Shown here in pieces: positions 36,401 to 47,569 of a stretch of 64,000 nucleotides of DNA. The first letter of the stretch is position 1. Every line of letters begins with the position of its first letter. The DNA comes from Mytilus galloprovincialis. Lineage: Eukaryota; Mollusca; Bivalvia; Mytilida; Mytilidae. The position numbers and the translations under genes are program-made. The DNA is taken from assembly GCF_965363235.1 (NCBI RefSeq), contig NC_134845.1:8866101-8930100 (forward strand), read 5' to 3'. Below the pieces are notes generated by a model. That model was not told the origin of the DNA and did not search any database. It worked only from the letters and a program-made list of their open reading frames with translations.

Positions 36401-39296
36401 CAATATTAACACATTTAAGTGACTTTTAAACATATATTATTGAATAAAATTATAATAGAAGTGTATTTTATAACCTAAAAATAAAAAAAAAGTTGCAGGT
36501 AAGTTAATATTGATCATTATAAAATTATGGATATCGGTGTGTACTTCCAAGATGGCGACCAAGGAAAACGTAAGAAATGAAGAAAAGAAAGATTGCATAC
36601 AACCCTCAACGTGTTCATCTTAGACCACCAAAGTGGAGCCCTCACGCCACGTCACGGCAATGAACAATGTGAGGGTGGGCATTTTTTAAAATAAAATATG
36701 GAATAGTAAACTATTTAAATTAGTTTTTGTTTTAATTTTAGTTATAAAAAAAATATTATCTTTATCATATTTTTATATTTGTGATTTAGAAATGGATGTT
36801 AACTAAGCCCCTTTAAATCTATAAAATTACAACTATTAAGATATCCTGCACAAGGCACGGGCTTATCTGTCATAGTCCGCGGAAATACTTTATTTAGAAT
36901 TTATTGTAAAAAATTTATAACTACTAAGATATCCTGCACAAGGCACGGGCTTATCTGTCATAGTCCGCGGAAATACTTTATTTAGAATTTATTGTAAAAA
37001 ATTTATAACTACTAAGATATCCTGCACAAGGCACGGGCTTATCTGTCATAGTCCGCGGAAATACTTTATTTAGAATTTATTGTAAAAAATTTATAACTAC
37101 TAAGATATCCTGCACAAGGCACGGGCTTATCTGTCATAGTCCGCGGAAATACTTTATTTAGAATTTCAACCTGAAAACATGCGAAACAATACTATACATG
37201 CATTATGTATCAAGTGCATAAAACAGCAGTGGGGAAACAACAAAAGAAAAATGCATTAAACAGAATAAAAATAAATTGCATAAACAAAACTGTATACTTA
37301 CTTAAACACTAAAATAATTGAAAAAAGATAATTGAACCTGCATTGGTTGCAACGTAAACATGTACTTACCAGTATAACTACATACGAAATATACACAATA
37401 AAATTGAACATGAACAATATACGAAAATGTATAACTTTATTAAAATATCTTTTTTTAATAATTTTTTATTTTAAATAATCAAAAATTATTGGTGAAACAT
37501 TGAACATTATTACCCTTTGACAGAAAACTAACATAGGATGTACATATTGTATATAGTTGTAAATATTTATTTGTGTTCTATTTTTCATTATTATAATTAT
37601 TGGTGTTGGTAATGCAGCCTTGGTATACCAAGACAGTCACAAGCCTGTTTAATGCAGAGTGTCCATACTGTAATATAATTTCATTATCTCTTAATGATTA
37701 ATTATGTAATGGGCACGTGTCAGTAAACAACAACCCAATTAACAATCTAACAGAAGTGTGAGGTAATGATTATTTTGTTTATTGGAACTAATTAACTCAT
37801 TATCACTTTCAAATTATTCAATGTATGAAAATAAATAAAAGTAGCAATAAAAAAAACGTAAATACTAATTTTAGAAGAATATTAATTGAGTATTATTTTA
37901 TTATTTTTAATTCTGATTTTTTAGTAATTTAAATTAAGTAAATTAAATACATTTTAAATGAAATAAGAAATAAATGAAATATAATAAACTAGGTGAAAGA
38001 TTGTCTTCTTTGAAATTAAATATTTTATTTTATTTTTCTTGTACCATGTTTCACTCTCTATTAATAATATAAAAAAAAAACCAATTTCGCATTTGTATAG
38101 CTTATAATAAAAGGTATGTATGAAAATTACTTACCTTTCTAACGCCTTGGCCATGTCATACTTGTTGTCTGTAAAGCAACAGTCCTTACAAAGGAACTTT
38201 AGAGACGCATCTGACCAGGCCAATAACAATGCATCATCCATTGGGACACAAGCACTGTGAACCCAACGATCACAACAACTGCATTGAATGGTGCAATCAA
38301 CACATTCTTCATCACATTGAACACACGGATATAAAGCCATTTTGAAAATGGAAGACAGCACACATGTATTCATGGCTTTTTATACAAAATTAAAGTGACT
38401 TGTAAAAACATTTATATTTGCCAATGAAAATCTTATATTTAGTTTTGAGAAAATTTTATTAGAATAAACATAAAAATCATCCATTCAGAAGCTTTGATTT
38501 TATTAAACAATCATTAGACAATTCTCTGTATATACAGTAAATTATTTAATACTATATTTTCATGGCGTTTTCCTTTGAAGGCATGTATGCAATCTTTCTT
38601 TTCTTCATTTCTTACGTTTTCCTTGGTCGCCATCTTGGAAGTACACACCGATATCCATAATTTTATAATGATCAATATTAACTTACCTGCAACTTTTTTT
38701 TTATTTTTAGGTTATAAAATACACTTCTATTATAATTTTATTCAATAATATATGTTTAAAAGTCACTTAAATGTGTTAATATTGATATTTGAAGAGTTAT
38801 TCGGTAATTACATGAGTTATTCGGATAATAACACTGTTATTCGGTAATTCGAGGTACCGGTCATTTTGGGCATGTTGGGGTCTGTACGGCTTTTTAAAGA
38901 TGAGTATGCGCTAGGCCTAGGGCTTTGTTCATTGTTGAAGGACTTCCGGGATCTTAAGTTGTTTAAAATTTCTTTGTCATTTTGGTCTCTTGTGGAAAAG
39001 TTCAAGTTATCGCAATGGCAATCATATGATATCAAATCTTTTTAAAATTTTAGATGTGATTATGGTTGATTTTCTTACTTCATTACAGCTCCTAATCCCA
39101 GGCCAAAAGCAACAACTCCGAATACGAATCTGTTTCGAAATTTATAAGCTGCTGTTCCCCGCATATATTTTGATCGCTTTATTTCTTGCCCGTCCATATC
39201 AATGCACTTATTTTTATAATTTTCATGTTTTTGTGGAGGCTGCCATCTTTGCAAGGTCTTTACATGCGGAATTTGGACAACTCGGACCAACGACAT
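33436..39296 (-). CDS. Small single-pass membrane protein, two exons, about 122 residues; identity unknown
   Basis: Exon 1 (39079-39296) begins MSLVRVVQIPHVK and ends in a hydrophobic segment, FVFGVVAFGLGLGAV, at a strong donor (ATGAA|GTAAGA). Exon 2 (33436-33586) follows acceptor ATTTCAG in matching phase. It gives NYFVDVEKSR and then a charged coiled-coil-like tail (QIKKNQEWRDETLRRQQQI) with a TAA stop. The layout is a short basic N-terminus, one membrane helix and a charged helical C-terminus. It recalls small mitochondrial respiratory-assembly proteins, but I do not recognise the family and give no name. The intron is about 5.5 kb and holds several mobile elements. The stop codon is only 230 bp upstream of the SLX4 ATG on the same strand. 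Confidence 0.65.
33664..33835. repeat. Three tandem copies of a 58-bp repeat
   Basis: Each unit carries GTGAAATATGTAGCGTGTAG, TTTTCCCGAACATGTTTTAA and AAGGTCGAGCG(G/T)AATG. The copies are nearly identical. They sit about 80 bp upstream (minus strand) of exon 2 of the small membrane-protein gene, in its intron. Confidence 0.85.
34062..34087. repeat. Self-complementary ACATGT microsatellite
   Basis: A run of TACATG units, palindromic and able to fold on itself. A (TA)n run is at 34796-34816. Confidence 0.7.
34440..34710 (-). repeat. Dispersed repeat family C, inverted copy
   Basis: Two starts in tandem (AATGGGAAATGTGTCAAAGA and AATGGGGAATGTATCAAAGA), then a CGACCATAGAAAAAACAACA block, GCACCCAGAGGCGTCCTTCA and GCTGGCCCCTAAAC. 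This is the reverse complement of the family at 25600-26110. The 86-codon open frame across it is incidental. Confidence 0.7.
35395..35935 (+). mobile_element. LINE fragment with restriction-like endonuclease (REL-type) C-terminal domain
   Basis: The plus-strand frame at 35480-35884 contains LWSRINRQVILVELTVPW, then RLEEAHKRKLAMYQEL, SFPVEV and, after a disturbed part, GLTGPVRRS and EEASGWVWRKRE. This is the layout of the endonuclease region downstream of RT in some LINEs (VELTVPWE...EAHERK...PVEVG). A tandem duplication of 70 bp (35576-35645 and 35646-35715, both with TATCAGGAATTGG and AAGAAGAATTGGAGGACATG) shifts the frame, so the copy is inactive. It lies in the intron of the small membrane-protein gene, antisense to it. 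Confidence 0.7.
36829..37168. repeat. Four tandem copies of an 88-bp repeat inside the transposon
   Basis: Units begin near AACTACTAAGATATCCTGCA and contain GCACGGGCTTATCTGTCATA, then GTCCGCGGAAATACTTTATT. The reference word ATATCCTGCA recurs at 36841, 36929, 37017 and 37105, exactly 88 bp apart. The copies are nearly identical, so the amplification is recent. Confidence 0.9.
38135..38373 (-). CDS. PHD-finger first exon carried by the transposon
   Basis: The frame begins at 38373, or more likely at the second ATG (38340), which has a better context (AAAATGGCT). It encodes YPCVQCDEECVDC, CSCCDRWVHSAC and FLCKDCC. The spacing C-x2-C, C-x2-C, H-x2-C, C-x2-C is that of a PHD-type zinc finger. 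It ends at an excellent donor (GAAAG|GTAAGT), so a downstream exon was present in the parent element, but I cannot find it here. Transcription would start in the right inverted repeat. PHD fingers usually read histone tails, and some transposase-associated proteins carry them. Confidence 0.6.
38861..39040 (+). repeat. Dispersed repeat family A, part right of the transposon insertion
   Basis: Reads TCATTTTGGGCATGTTGGGG, TTGTTCATTGTTGAAGGACT and TCATTTTGGTCTCTTGTGGA, ending in CAATGGCAATCATATGATAT. The left flank of the transposon (ATTTGTCATTTTGGGG) is the continuation of the same repeat. The overlapping open frame at 38990-39313 (plus) is a shadow of the membrane-protein exon and this repeat. 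Confidence 0.7.
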
Positions 39297-39354
39297 CTCG
39301 GACCAATATTTGATTCAAGATTCACGAATTGGCCAAATTATCTACGACCCTTAA

Positions 39355-39425
39355 GGACAGAGGCGGATTTAGATGGGGGGTTTTTTAGGGGGCCGGGTCC
39401 CCCATTTTCTGAGAAAAGTTGGTTG
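39355..39425. repeat. Partial copy of the GGCGGATCCAG MITE
   Basis: GGACAGAGGCGGATTTAGAT followed by a G-run and GGCCGGGTCCCCCATTTT, related to the left half of 12118-12270. Confidence 0.5.
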
Positions 39426-39723
39426 ATTCATACAAATATTTTATTGGCACAAACGCAATTACAATAATTGGCAAAGGCCATATTTCAGTGCATTACAACA
39501 ACGAATACAGCATACTAGTAGTTAAATATGTTATAATTAGGAAGCTAAAATCTCGTTTCTATGCACCAGACATTTATATATATAAGAACTAGTCACTTTC
39601 AGGACTTTTAAAGAATTACTATTAATGCAACTATTAATATTTAGCTGATTTTCACTACAACATGCAGAAAGTATATTTAATATTATATTTTTAAAGTTAA
39701 TTCTATAGTTGAAAAAAACTTTC

Positions 39724-40104
39724 TCATTTCAGTAAAAAGTGATTTTCATCTTCTACCTCAGCTGATTTACATACATTACAAACTCGTTCATCGGTGGGTA
39801 AACCTAAATATCGCCCTTTTTCAATAGCAAGATTGTGTGCACTCAATCTAATTTTACACACAGATGACCTTTCTAATCTATTACTTAGAACATCAACATA
39901 AGAACTACGCTGATTTGAATTATGAAATTGTTGGTAAAATTTTAGTTTTGATGAATCTTGAATTTTTGATGATTGATCCTGTGTGCACTGATCAATCACT
40001 CGTTGTTTAATACTTGGTAGATATTTTTTAATAGAAAAGTTTCCCCCAGCTAGGTTTGAAAATCCTAGATTGGGCCATAAAAAAGAATAGGTTTGTTTGC
40101 CCAA
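39724..40104 (-). mobile_element. LINE C-terminal fragment
   Basis: The 126-codon frame ends with RLSAHNLAIEKGRYLGLPTD, then ERVCNVCKSAEVEDENHFLL. This is the basic and CxxC..H-type tail that closes many LINE ORF2 proteins (compare 49203-49544). The final cysteine of the zinc motif is lost at the stop codon, and no RT core is adjacent, so this is a fragment. Confidence 0.7.
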
Positions 40105-40305
40105 ACGCTACCTACCCAGAAAAGGGCTGCCTACTCAAATTCTTTTATTGTCCTGATTTGAAGACATTTTTTTTAATCAGATTATGAAGACTAATAAACA
40201 CTCGATACTTCAATTTCTCTTTTTGAAAAAAGAAAAAGAAAATGCCTACCTACCTGCCCACTGTCTCAACCTTTGGGTAGGGTTTGGGCAAACCAATTTT
40301 TTTTT
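40090..40305. mobile_element. MITE with GTTTGCCCAAAC ends
   Basis: The left end GTTTGCCCAAACGCTACCTA pairs with the right end GGTAGGGTTTGGGCAAAC. The inner part has GAAAAGGGCTGCCTACTC and CCTACCTACCTGCCCACTGT. It is about 200 bp long, non-coding and inserted next to the LINE fragment. Confidence 0.65.
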
Positions 40306-41254
40306 AATTGTGGCCTTGTTTAAAATAGAATAAAGTTTCCTTGTCCAGGGGTTATTTTTTCAGTTGCCAGAAAAACTATGGATACAAGTGTGTTTTCAGA
40401 CCTTAAAATATGATCAAATAACTTAATACAAGAATTGTCTACCGAATTATCAAAAACACCCCAAACCCACTACAATACAGCAATATGGGGCTTACTAATG
40501 AATCAAATAATTTTTCTAAAAGTTTACAAGGATTATCTTCAATTATATAGGGAATTACTGAAACATGACTGGAACGGGGCCCCTTTTAGTAAGTCAATAT
40601 GGGCCCCACTTATGAAAATTTCTACACTCAAATATAAAATGGTAAAGAAAGACAAACTATAATGCAAATAATTTTTTTTTAAAAGACTCACATTTTGATC
40701 AGGGTGCCGATATACCTGAAAATCTCATATGGTCATTTGCGACAATTTGTTTCAAGTTTATCATATCACATGTATGTATAATTTTGTCTTTGAAATACTC
40801 ATTCAGGTATGGTATTCGACAATTGATTGATACAACAACATATAATTTGTTAGAGTCGCACCTCTTTAACTGAAACCTTTGATATAAAACACAATCAAAT
40901 ATTAACAGATTCATCATAAAAGAGCCCCTGTTAAAAGAGTGATGAGAGACTGTAAAACACACAGGAAAATACTTTTATATTAAATCTATAACAGATATCA
41001 ATATATCTTACCATTTAAAAACACTATAATATTAAAAACGTTACAATTACACAATAAGCAAACAACATTATATTATAAACTTATTACGAGTCAGCTGTAT
41101 AAAATACACTTTCTCTTAAAAAGTACTTCATCATGGCAGATTTTGATTGCAAAATAACAAACTCTGTCATCAATTCAATTCTATGGTCTGCGATTGACTA
41201 TGGTGCCTCTATTTGGAGTACTATGGAATTTTCATGTATAAATGCTGCTAAACA

Positions 41255-41530
41255 TAATTAAGGCTATGAGATTTTTTAGAGGGGGTAGATATACCCCTAA
41301 AAGAGGGACGAAATATATCAGAGGGACAGTCAAACTCATAAATCGAAAATAAACTGACAGTGCCTGGCTAAAAATGAAAGAAGGCAAACAGACAAACAAT
41401 AGAACACATGACACAACATAGAAAACTAAAGAATAAGCAACTCGAACCCCACCAAAAACTATATATAGGGGTGATCTCAGGTGCTCCGGGAGGGCTACTT
41501 AGCACTTTATTGAGATACGGGATTGAAACA
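41255..41530 (-). repeat. Dispersed repeat family D
   Basis: Contains AGAGGGACAGTCAAACTCAT, AATCGAAAATAAACTGACAG, ATGACACAACATAGAAAACT and GGGGTGATCTCAGGTGCTCC. A diverged copy in the opposite orientation is at 57900-58240. Small open frames on both strands here are incidental. Confidence 0.7.
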
Positions 41531-41819
41531 CAGGCATTTGTCTCAGAATTGGTTTTTCCTATATATATTGTTTTATTATATTGTTTTATTAAGATATGTA
41601 GTATTTTTTTCTGAAACAAGTGTCTGTGGATTGAAACAATGTATTGTTATACACTGAGTGGCCTACTATATTTAGGACATGGTCACGATGTACAATAAGA
41701 TGTCTAATTGTAGACTTAATATTAAATTAAGAAACCTCAGTGTGATGTAACATTTATAAAACAGTCTTACTTGCTGGCTCATGCATTTTCACCCTGATAA
41801 ATGCACATTCTCATGAGTG

Positions 41820-42450
41820 TAATACAAACACGAAAACTCTTAGACTTTTCTTACAAATTACACAATCACTCTCTCGAAAAAGTTGACTCTACAAAATATT
41901 ACGATTTAACTCTTCAATTAAACTAAAACTGAGATAAACATATTGATAATATGACATCAAAAGTACACAAGTCTCTTGGATTTATTCGTATAAATCTTGG
42001 AATAGCCTCACATGTAGTAAAATATTAAGCATTTGAAAAAGCTTATTTACTGCTCAACTATTTGGGATCCGTATCAAATTTCACAAATTGAAAAAAAGTT
42101 ACAAAAGTGCAGCCTACTTCACAAGCAACCGCTTCCATAACACACGACCTGTTACTGAAATGGCGACAGAATTAAACTGATACCAACTTGAAATTAGGCG
42201 TTTAAGGTACAGACTTGTTTTGTTTTTTTACAAAACTATATTCAAAATTGTTGCTGTCCCTACATTTTACCTTATGAGTTAGACAATAGAACCTGACAAA
42301 GCTATCCACACTTATTTAGACAAATACAAACATCTTTTAAGACAGTTATAAATATTAATTTTATCCACGTACAGTTATGGACTGGAGTTATCTGCAACAA
42401 CAAATAGTGTCGTGCAGTACAAGAGTATGATCTCAGAATCTGCTCGCATC
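41820..42450 (+). mobile_element. Heavily decayed LINE reverse-transcriptase 3' part
   Basis: The plus-strand translation across stops and shifts gives HIDNMTSKVHKSLGFIRINL, then a segment near LLNYLGSVSNFTN, then TSQATASITHDLL, and distal TLI-TNTNIF-DSYKYF. These follow the order of the LINE thumb region (HIxxITxKANKSLGFIRRN ... YSSxVWDPYxxxxIxxIExVQRxAARF). There are many stops, so this is an old insertion. Confidence 0.6.
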
Positions 42451-44355
42451 CCTATTTGCTATCACTAGTTATTATTGTAATCAAATGTATATAGTAGAAA
42501 ACTTTTATTTAAATGTTGTTTTTTCAAATGTACATAAATTATTTGTTGTTTGATTTGGTTTCTTTTTTTTTCTAGTTTCCTTGTTAATTATAAACAAATT
42601 TCATAGTCGACGTCTGGCGAATAATCTTCAATAAATCGGAAGGATCGCTAGACACTTTAAGAAGAAGTGTCTGTGCTGAGTTTGCCGGGTTATAAACTGT
42701 GATTTATAATAGTACAAGAACAATGAAGTAATGAGAATAAAGGGGCGCAATTGATGCCCATAGGAAAACCTACAACATATCGATAAACTTTATTGCCGAA
42801 ACGTACATAAATATTATCAAGGAGAACATTAACAGCTCCAATCTTCTAAAGAGCCTGTGTCGCTCAACTGCATATTCAACAATGACAAAGATGTAACTTA
42901 CAATTTCAGTCATCATAGTGTTTTCAAGATAACAGGCAAAAATCCATAAAAATACGTAACAATTATCATTTAATGGCAAACATCCAATAACGAGTCGAAT
43001 GAAGGTTTCAGACATTATGGCTATTTAATTGTTGATCTTGTCTTGCCCCTGCTAGAGTTCACTATTCATTGCGGTTTTCAAGATAATAGACAAAACTTGC
43101 ATTGTCTCCCTCTGTTATATTTTTAGCCATGGTGCCCATGTTTATTGGAAGGAACAGTCATTGGACACATTTAAAAAAAAAAAAATACCCCCATATCGAT
43201 TGTGACCAAGTTTGGTTAGATTTGGCACATTGGGCCATATTAGCTGAATATCGTCATTAATGGGTATATCGATAACTCAAATAAAGGTTGTTAAACGATT
43301 GCAACCTTATTGACGCATTTGTAAATCTTGTCTTGCTGATCTTAATTCAAGTGCTGAGAATTGAACAATTTATAACAAAAGATATGAATACCAGGTAACT
43401 ATTTTAAAATGGTGAAAAAGCTTGTTCTTGCGACAAATTATTTCATTTTGATAAGAATTTGCATGAAAAATCAATTTGATAATAATGTTTCCGAGGCAAA
43501 TTCATCTCATGAAAACAAAGTATAACAATAATATAAAATCATAATAAATTCTTTATTTAAAGAGGGGAACTTAATTAGAACTACTCTAATTTCCATTGGG
43601 CCCTCAAACAAAATACACATATATACGGTTAACACTCATACATCAAAAGACAAATATTAATACACACAAACCAAACTTTTTAACATTTAAATGGCAACAG
43701 TTTATAAAGTTTTCAAATTGTCTCCATAAAAGTTTTTAATTTACATATATATATTAGTTTCAAAGAGAATGATTATACATTTTATAACAAAGATTCTTGC
43801 AACATCTTTTTTTTTTTATTGTGAATGGTAATTTATTTCATACCTTGCATGGTTGCAAAATAATGAACATAATTTTTTTGCATAAAAATTGGTTTGGTCT
43901 TGGACCAAAAAGATCGTTATTACAGACACACCGTAATTCGTAGTTTTTTTAACAATATTATTATTTAGTTTCGATTAGTCGGTGTCAATCCAATTATATT
44001 TTTTCACATGAAAAGTGACTGTTGGTATTCTACGCTTCTATGCCATTCTAATAGTTGTATAAGTTTTTGTTTTGAACTCAATTTCATACCGTAATTGGTC
44101 GATATCCATAAACTTAAACACTTATTTTCTATTTGCATATACTAACGGTTTTATGTATGAGATTATAGATAATAGATATAAAACTAATATTTACTTCCTA
44201 CATCAACGAAACAACTCTTGTTTTGACGAACAACTGATTTATAAAAAAAACATGTTCATGTTTCAAGAATTTTTTTTTTCACTTTTATATTTTTATTAGA
44301 AAAATGGGGAAAAAAACAATAATACTACTAAGAAATTAAATTAAAAATGATATAT
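42451..44355. other. Gene-free stretch
   Basis: No exon, RNA gene or clear repeat family could be supported between the LINE remnant and the stanniocalcin-like gene. The 3' untranslated region of that gene probably occupies the last few hundred bases; an AATAAA-like signal is near 44289-44296 on the minus strand. Confidence 0.45.
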
Positions 44356-47300
44356 TCACTTCTTGCCAAATGCATTAATCAATTGAGATAAACCAGAGTT
44401 AATGTTTGTCTGTGTTTTGGTAATATCAGTTTGATGTCCAAATGCCCACGTGGAAATCTGCTCACTGCAGTTCTTTGAAATTTCCATGACTTCTCCGACA
44501 ACTCTAGTAAAAGAAAAATAATTCATTATAATAGTCTCAGTGAAACTGCAAAAAGAAGCACTCACTTTTAATTATTCACCAGCATTTAAAGTAAAGGTAT
44601 TCAATGAAGAGAAAAAAAATCTCATTACATTTGTTGTTATCTATTTTTATCTTGTGTCGTTGGAAATGATTTTTCTCACATACAAAGTACAGAATATTCA
44701 ACTCAGTTTATACTAAATAAACAATAATTATCCCGAGTAATAACTACCTGAGAGCTTATTTTATAGTAGCTGTATACAGAAGATATTCTGTTAAATACAC
44801 ATAAAAATAACTCATTCACAGACAATGAAATTTGCTGGACTATAGTATAAAAGTCGAACAGAACATATGATGCTCGACTACATCATTGGAACCAAAGGCG
44901 AAGAGATCTTTTCGTCATTTACGGACAATGTGAAGTTCATCAATTTTATAGCATGGGAAAGAAAGACAAAAAGAAAACATGTTCATCATTCACGGATAAT
45001 GGAATCTTCATCATTCACGGACAATGGACAATTTCTCAACTATAAAAACGAAACGAGAGGCGAACAGAGCATTAGCTCATCTTACTGAAAACTGCTTCAA
45101 TAACAATTGATCGAATTGTAACTTTTTTTTTTAATACACTCTTAAAGTTATAGACTAATTTTAGTCCCATCATGGACCTCAATATATGATAAATATACAT
45201 AGAATTATTCCCAGTTCCCATTCAAAACAATGTCTCACAAGTCCCTCTTTTTTTCAAAATCCTAAATCCACACCTAAAACAGATCTCATGCTAGTACATT
45301 AATGTCACAAACAGTGAGGGGGGATAGGAGGGGTCTTGATCCCGAAATCCCGGACTTAAAAAAACGAAATCCCGAGGTCCCGAATTTAAATAAAGCAAAT
45401 CCCGACATCCCGAAATCCGAAAAAAAGGATTCCCGGATCCCGAAAGGGTCAATCCCGAAATCCCGAGCTTAAAAACACCCGATCCCGGAGTCCCGATAAA
45501 GGTCCTATCCCCCCTCAACAGTCCATTCAGAAAAAAAAACCATATTGTGCATAACCAATGTAACTTGTGTACAAAATTCCAATACAGTAAATTTGAAATT
45601 AACAGGCAAATAAACATTTATTTTGAAACAAACACGCGACAAGACACGTGCACGCATACTCACTTTGGATTTTTGAGGATTTTCTTAACATTGTAGACGG
45701 ACCACAATGCGTTTCTGTTCTCCATCAAAATATCACAAAAACCACTGCTGATGAAACATTCTGTTACTTTTTCTTCCATTTGATGTTTGACCACATCACA
45801 ACTTAGTCTGTCCAATCGGTATAAAGATTTCATAAACAGTGTCAGACACTTACCAGCGTCTAATACAAACTGCTGTCCCTAAAATACAACATTTTATGTT
45901 ACAGATTTTACAACAGAACTTCAAATCAGTAATATTTTATCGTTTTTAACAACATGAGAAAATTAAACGAACGACTTGTGTATAAGGAAACTTTGACATA
46001 CATTTAGTGCATGTAGACCCCAGTAACCCATAGTGATCTAGCGCAGAAGACATATACTAACCGACACGAGTAACGATCTAAAGTTTGATTTGAAATCTAT
46101 CGCAAAAGATCATGTTACTTATGAAAAACTGTCATCCCATTATCCCATGAAAAATATTAACTTGCAACGAGAGTGCATATGGTTAAAAAAATCTTAAGAT
46201 GTCAAAATATAAACAGACAGTTATTGGAAAAGGAGATCAAATTTCTTTTGCGAAAAATGATGACAAAAATCGACACTTAATTGAAAATAAGGACTTTTAA
46301 TTGCCCATAAAAGGAATACACGGATGATGAAATTGCTTAAAACACTGAAATAATTATTTTCCGTACGCTTAAAATGGTCTCTATAAGATTCGGATCCATA
46401 AAAAAAGAAAACTGAAAATTTCAAATAATCTAACGCCAATACAAATTGAATAAGCAAATAATTTCCTATTAAGCCTGGTTTGATTTTACACAACCAAGTT
46501 TTCTTAAAGTAAAGTTTTAATATTGTAAATTAATTATCTTCTCTAACCTGTGGAGTAAAACTATCTAAATACAAAGGCATATGCATTTTTTCACAGTTGT
46601 ATAGGTCATATGTTTTAGGAAAGCCACACAGTCCACATGCATATCTGTCTTCGAAACAATCATAGAAAGTACAGTCTCCCAAATCTGCTTTGGCCTCACA
46701 CATAGGATCTGTAGCTGTAACATTAAAAACACGCTTTGGATTATTACATATTCAATATAAGACATTTAGCTACCAAGAAAACATAAATTTTGATTATCAC
46801 AAATTTGGCATATAGCTATGAACAACGAAAACATTTCAGTTCTTTCGATTATCAAACATAAGGTTTGTAGCCACAATGAAAATCATTTCGATTATGAAAT
46901 CTGTGATTTGATGATTTGATAACACTAGCCATGGGTCTTAAAACATACTATTTAAATTACACAATATTGGGTCTGTATAGTTTCATCGAAAAATATATTT
47001 ACTCTGTCGCCTAGTTTCAGAAAACCAAGGAAATTCCGACAGCATCTTCTACGTATATATAGCTCAATTGTATTGATATTTAACTGTTCAGTGTCCATTG
47101 ACAAATATTACATGCGCATTCAGAACGATAGCATGTAAATGAGGTATGCAAATACCAATCTTTGTATTATACACAGATACAGAGTCGGATTTAAACAGCA
47201 AGCTCCATATGCACCACTACTGTTAGTTGATCCGGTCCGTTACCGGCATCGTCCTGCACTCTTAGCGCGAGGACCCACCCAAGCAAGTTATAGTTTTAAA

Positions 47301-47525
47301 TGTATAACTTTCAGCATTACAACTTTTCACGTTTAAATATATAACTTTCAGCATAGCAACCTTTCAAGTTGCATGTGTACAATCAATATACTTACCAATC
47401 AATGGATCTTTGAAGCTTGGAGCAGTACTGCATTGCCCTTTTGTTCCCGTTATTTTGGTTAGTAAATCCCACAGAGAAGCATTAGAAAAGGCAAAACAAG
47501 AACAAAGTAAAAATAAAGCCTTCAT
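44356..47525 (-). CDS. Stanniocalcin-like secreted cysteine-rich protein, four exons, 219 residues
   Basis: The exons 47396-47525, 46548-46714, 45664-45878 and 44356-44503 join in phase with GT-AG borders. The product starts with a signal peptide (MKALFLLCSCFAFSNA). The mature part has CEAKADLGDCTFYDCFEDRYA, then CGLCGFPKTYDLYNC, FTPQGQQFVLDAGKCL, DRLSCDVVKHQMEEKV and ECFISSGFC. The order and spacing follow stanniocalcin (C-x-G-C-x-F-x-C-x-E, then a QG-x-x-FV-x-x-x-x-KC block). Stanniocalcins are secreted glycoprotein hormones linked to calcium and phosphate handling. NCSE in exon 4 could be N-glycosylated. The C-terminal half is shorter than in vertebrate stanniocalcins and has only one further cysteine. 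The family call is from recalled pattern similarity; a related cysteine-rich family is possible. Confidence 0.6.
44860..45080 (+). repeat. Short repeated motif block in intron 3 of the stanniocalcin-like gene
   Basis: Variants of TCATCATTCACGGACAATGG recur four to five times (near 44820, 44915, 44985, 45010), separated by AAAGGCGAAGAG-like words. An open frame of 73 codons runs across it, but the repeat structure makes a real gene unlikely. Confidence 0.45.
45300..45525. mobile_element. MITE-like element built of ATCCCGA words
   Basis: The left end GAGGGGGGATAGGAGGGGTC pairs with the right end GGTCCTATCCCCCCTC. The interior repeats AATCCCGA, ATCCCGGA and GTCCCGA more than ten times. A relative without clear ends is at 60490-60690. 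The open frame antisense to it is an artefact of the repetition. Confidence 0.65.
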
Positions 47526-47569
47526 GTTGATATTTTGAAGTAAACAACGTATTCATATGTGAGGAATGT

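Larger units (their letters stand above)
36326..38860. mobile_element. 2.5-kb DNA transposon with 271-bp terminal inverted repeats and PHD-finger exon
   Basis: The ends are GGGTAACACGAATTACCGAA on the left and TTCGGTAATTCGAGGTACCG on the right. From there the left arm (to about 36600) and the right arm (from about 38584) are almost perfect reverse complements. TCATTTTG flanks both ends (36318-36325 and 38861-38868) as a probable 8-bp target duplication. The match can be read up to 11 bp because of neighbouring Gs. The interior carries four 88-bp tandem repeats and a minus-strand PHD exon. No transposase frame was found, so the copy is either non-autonomous or has lost it. It sits inside an older family A repeat. 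Confidence 0.85.
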
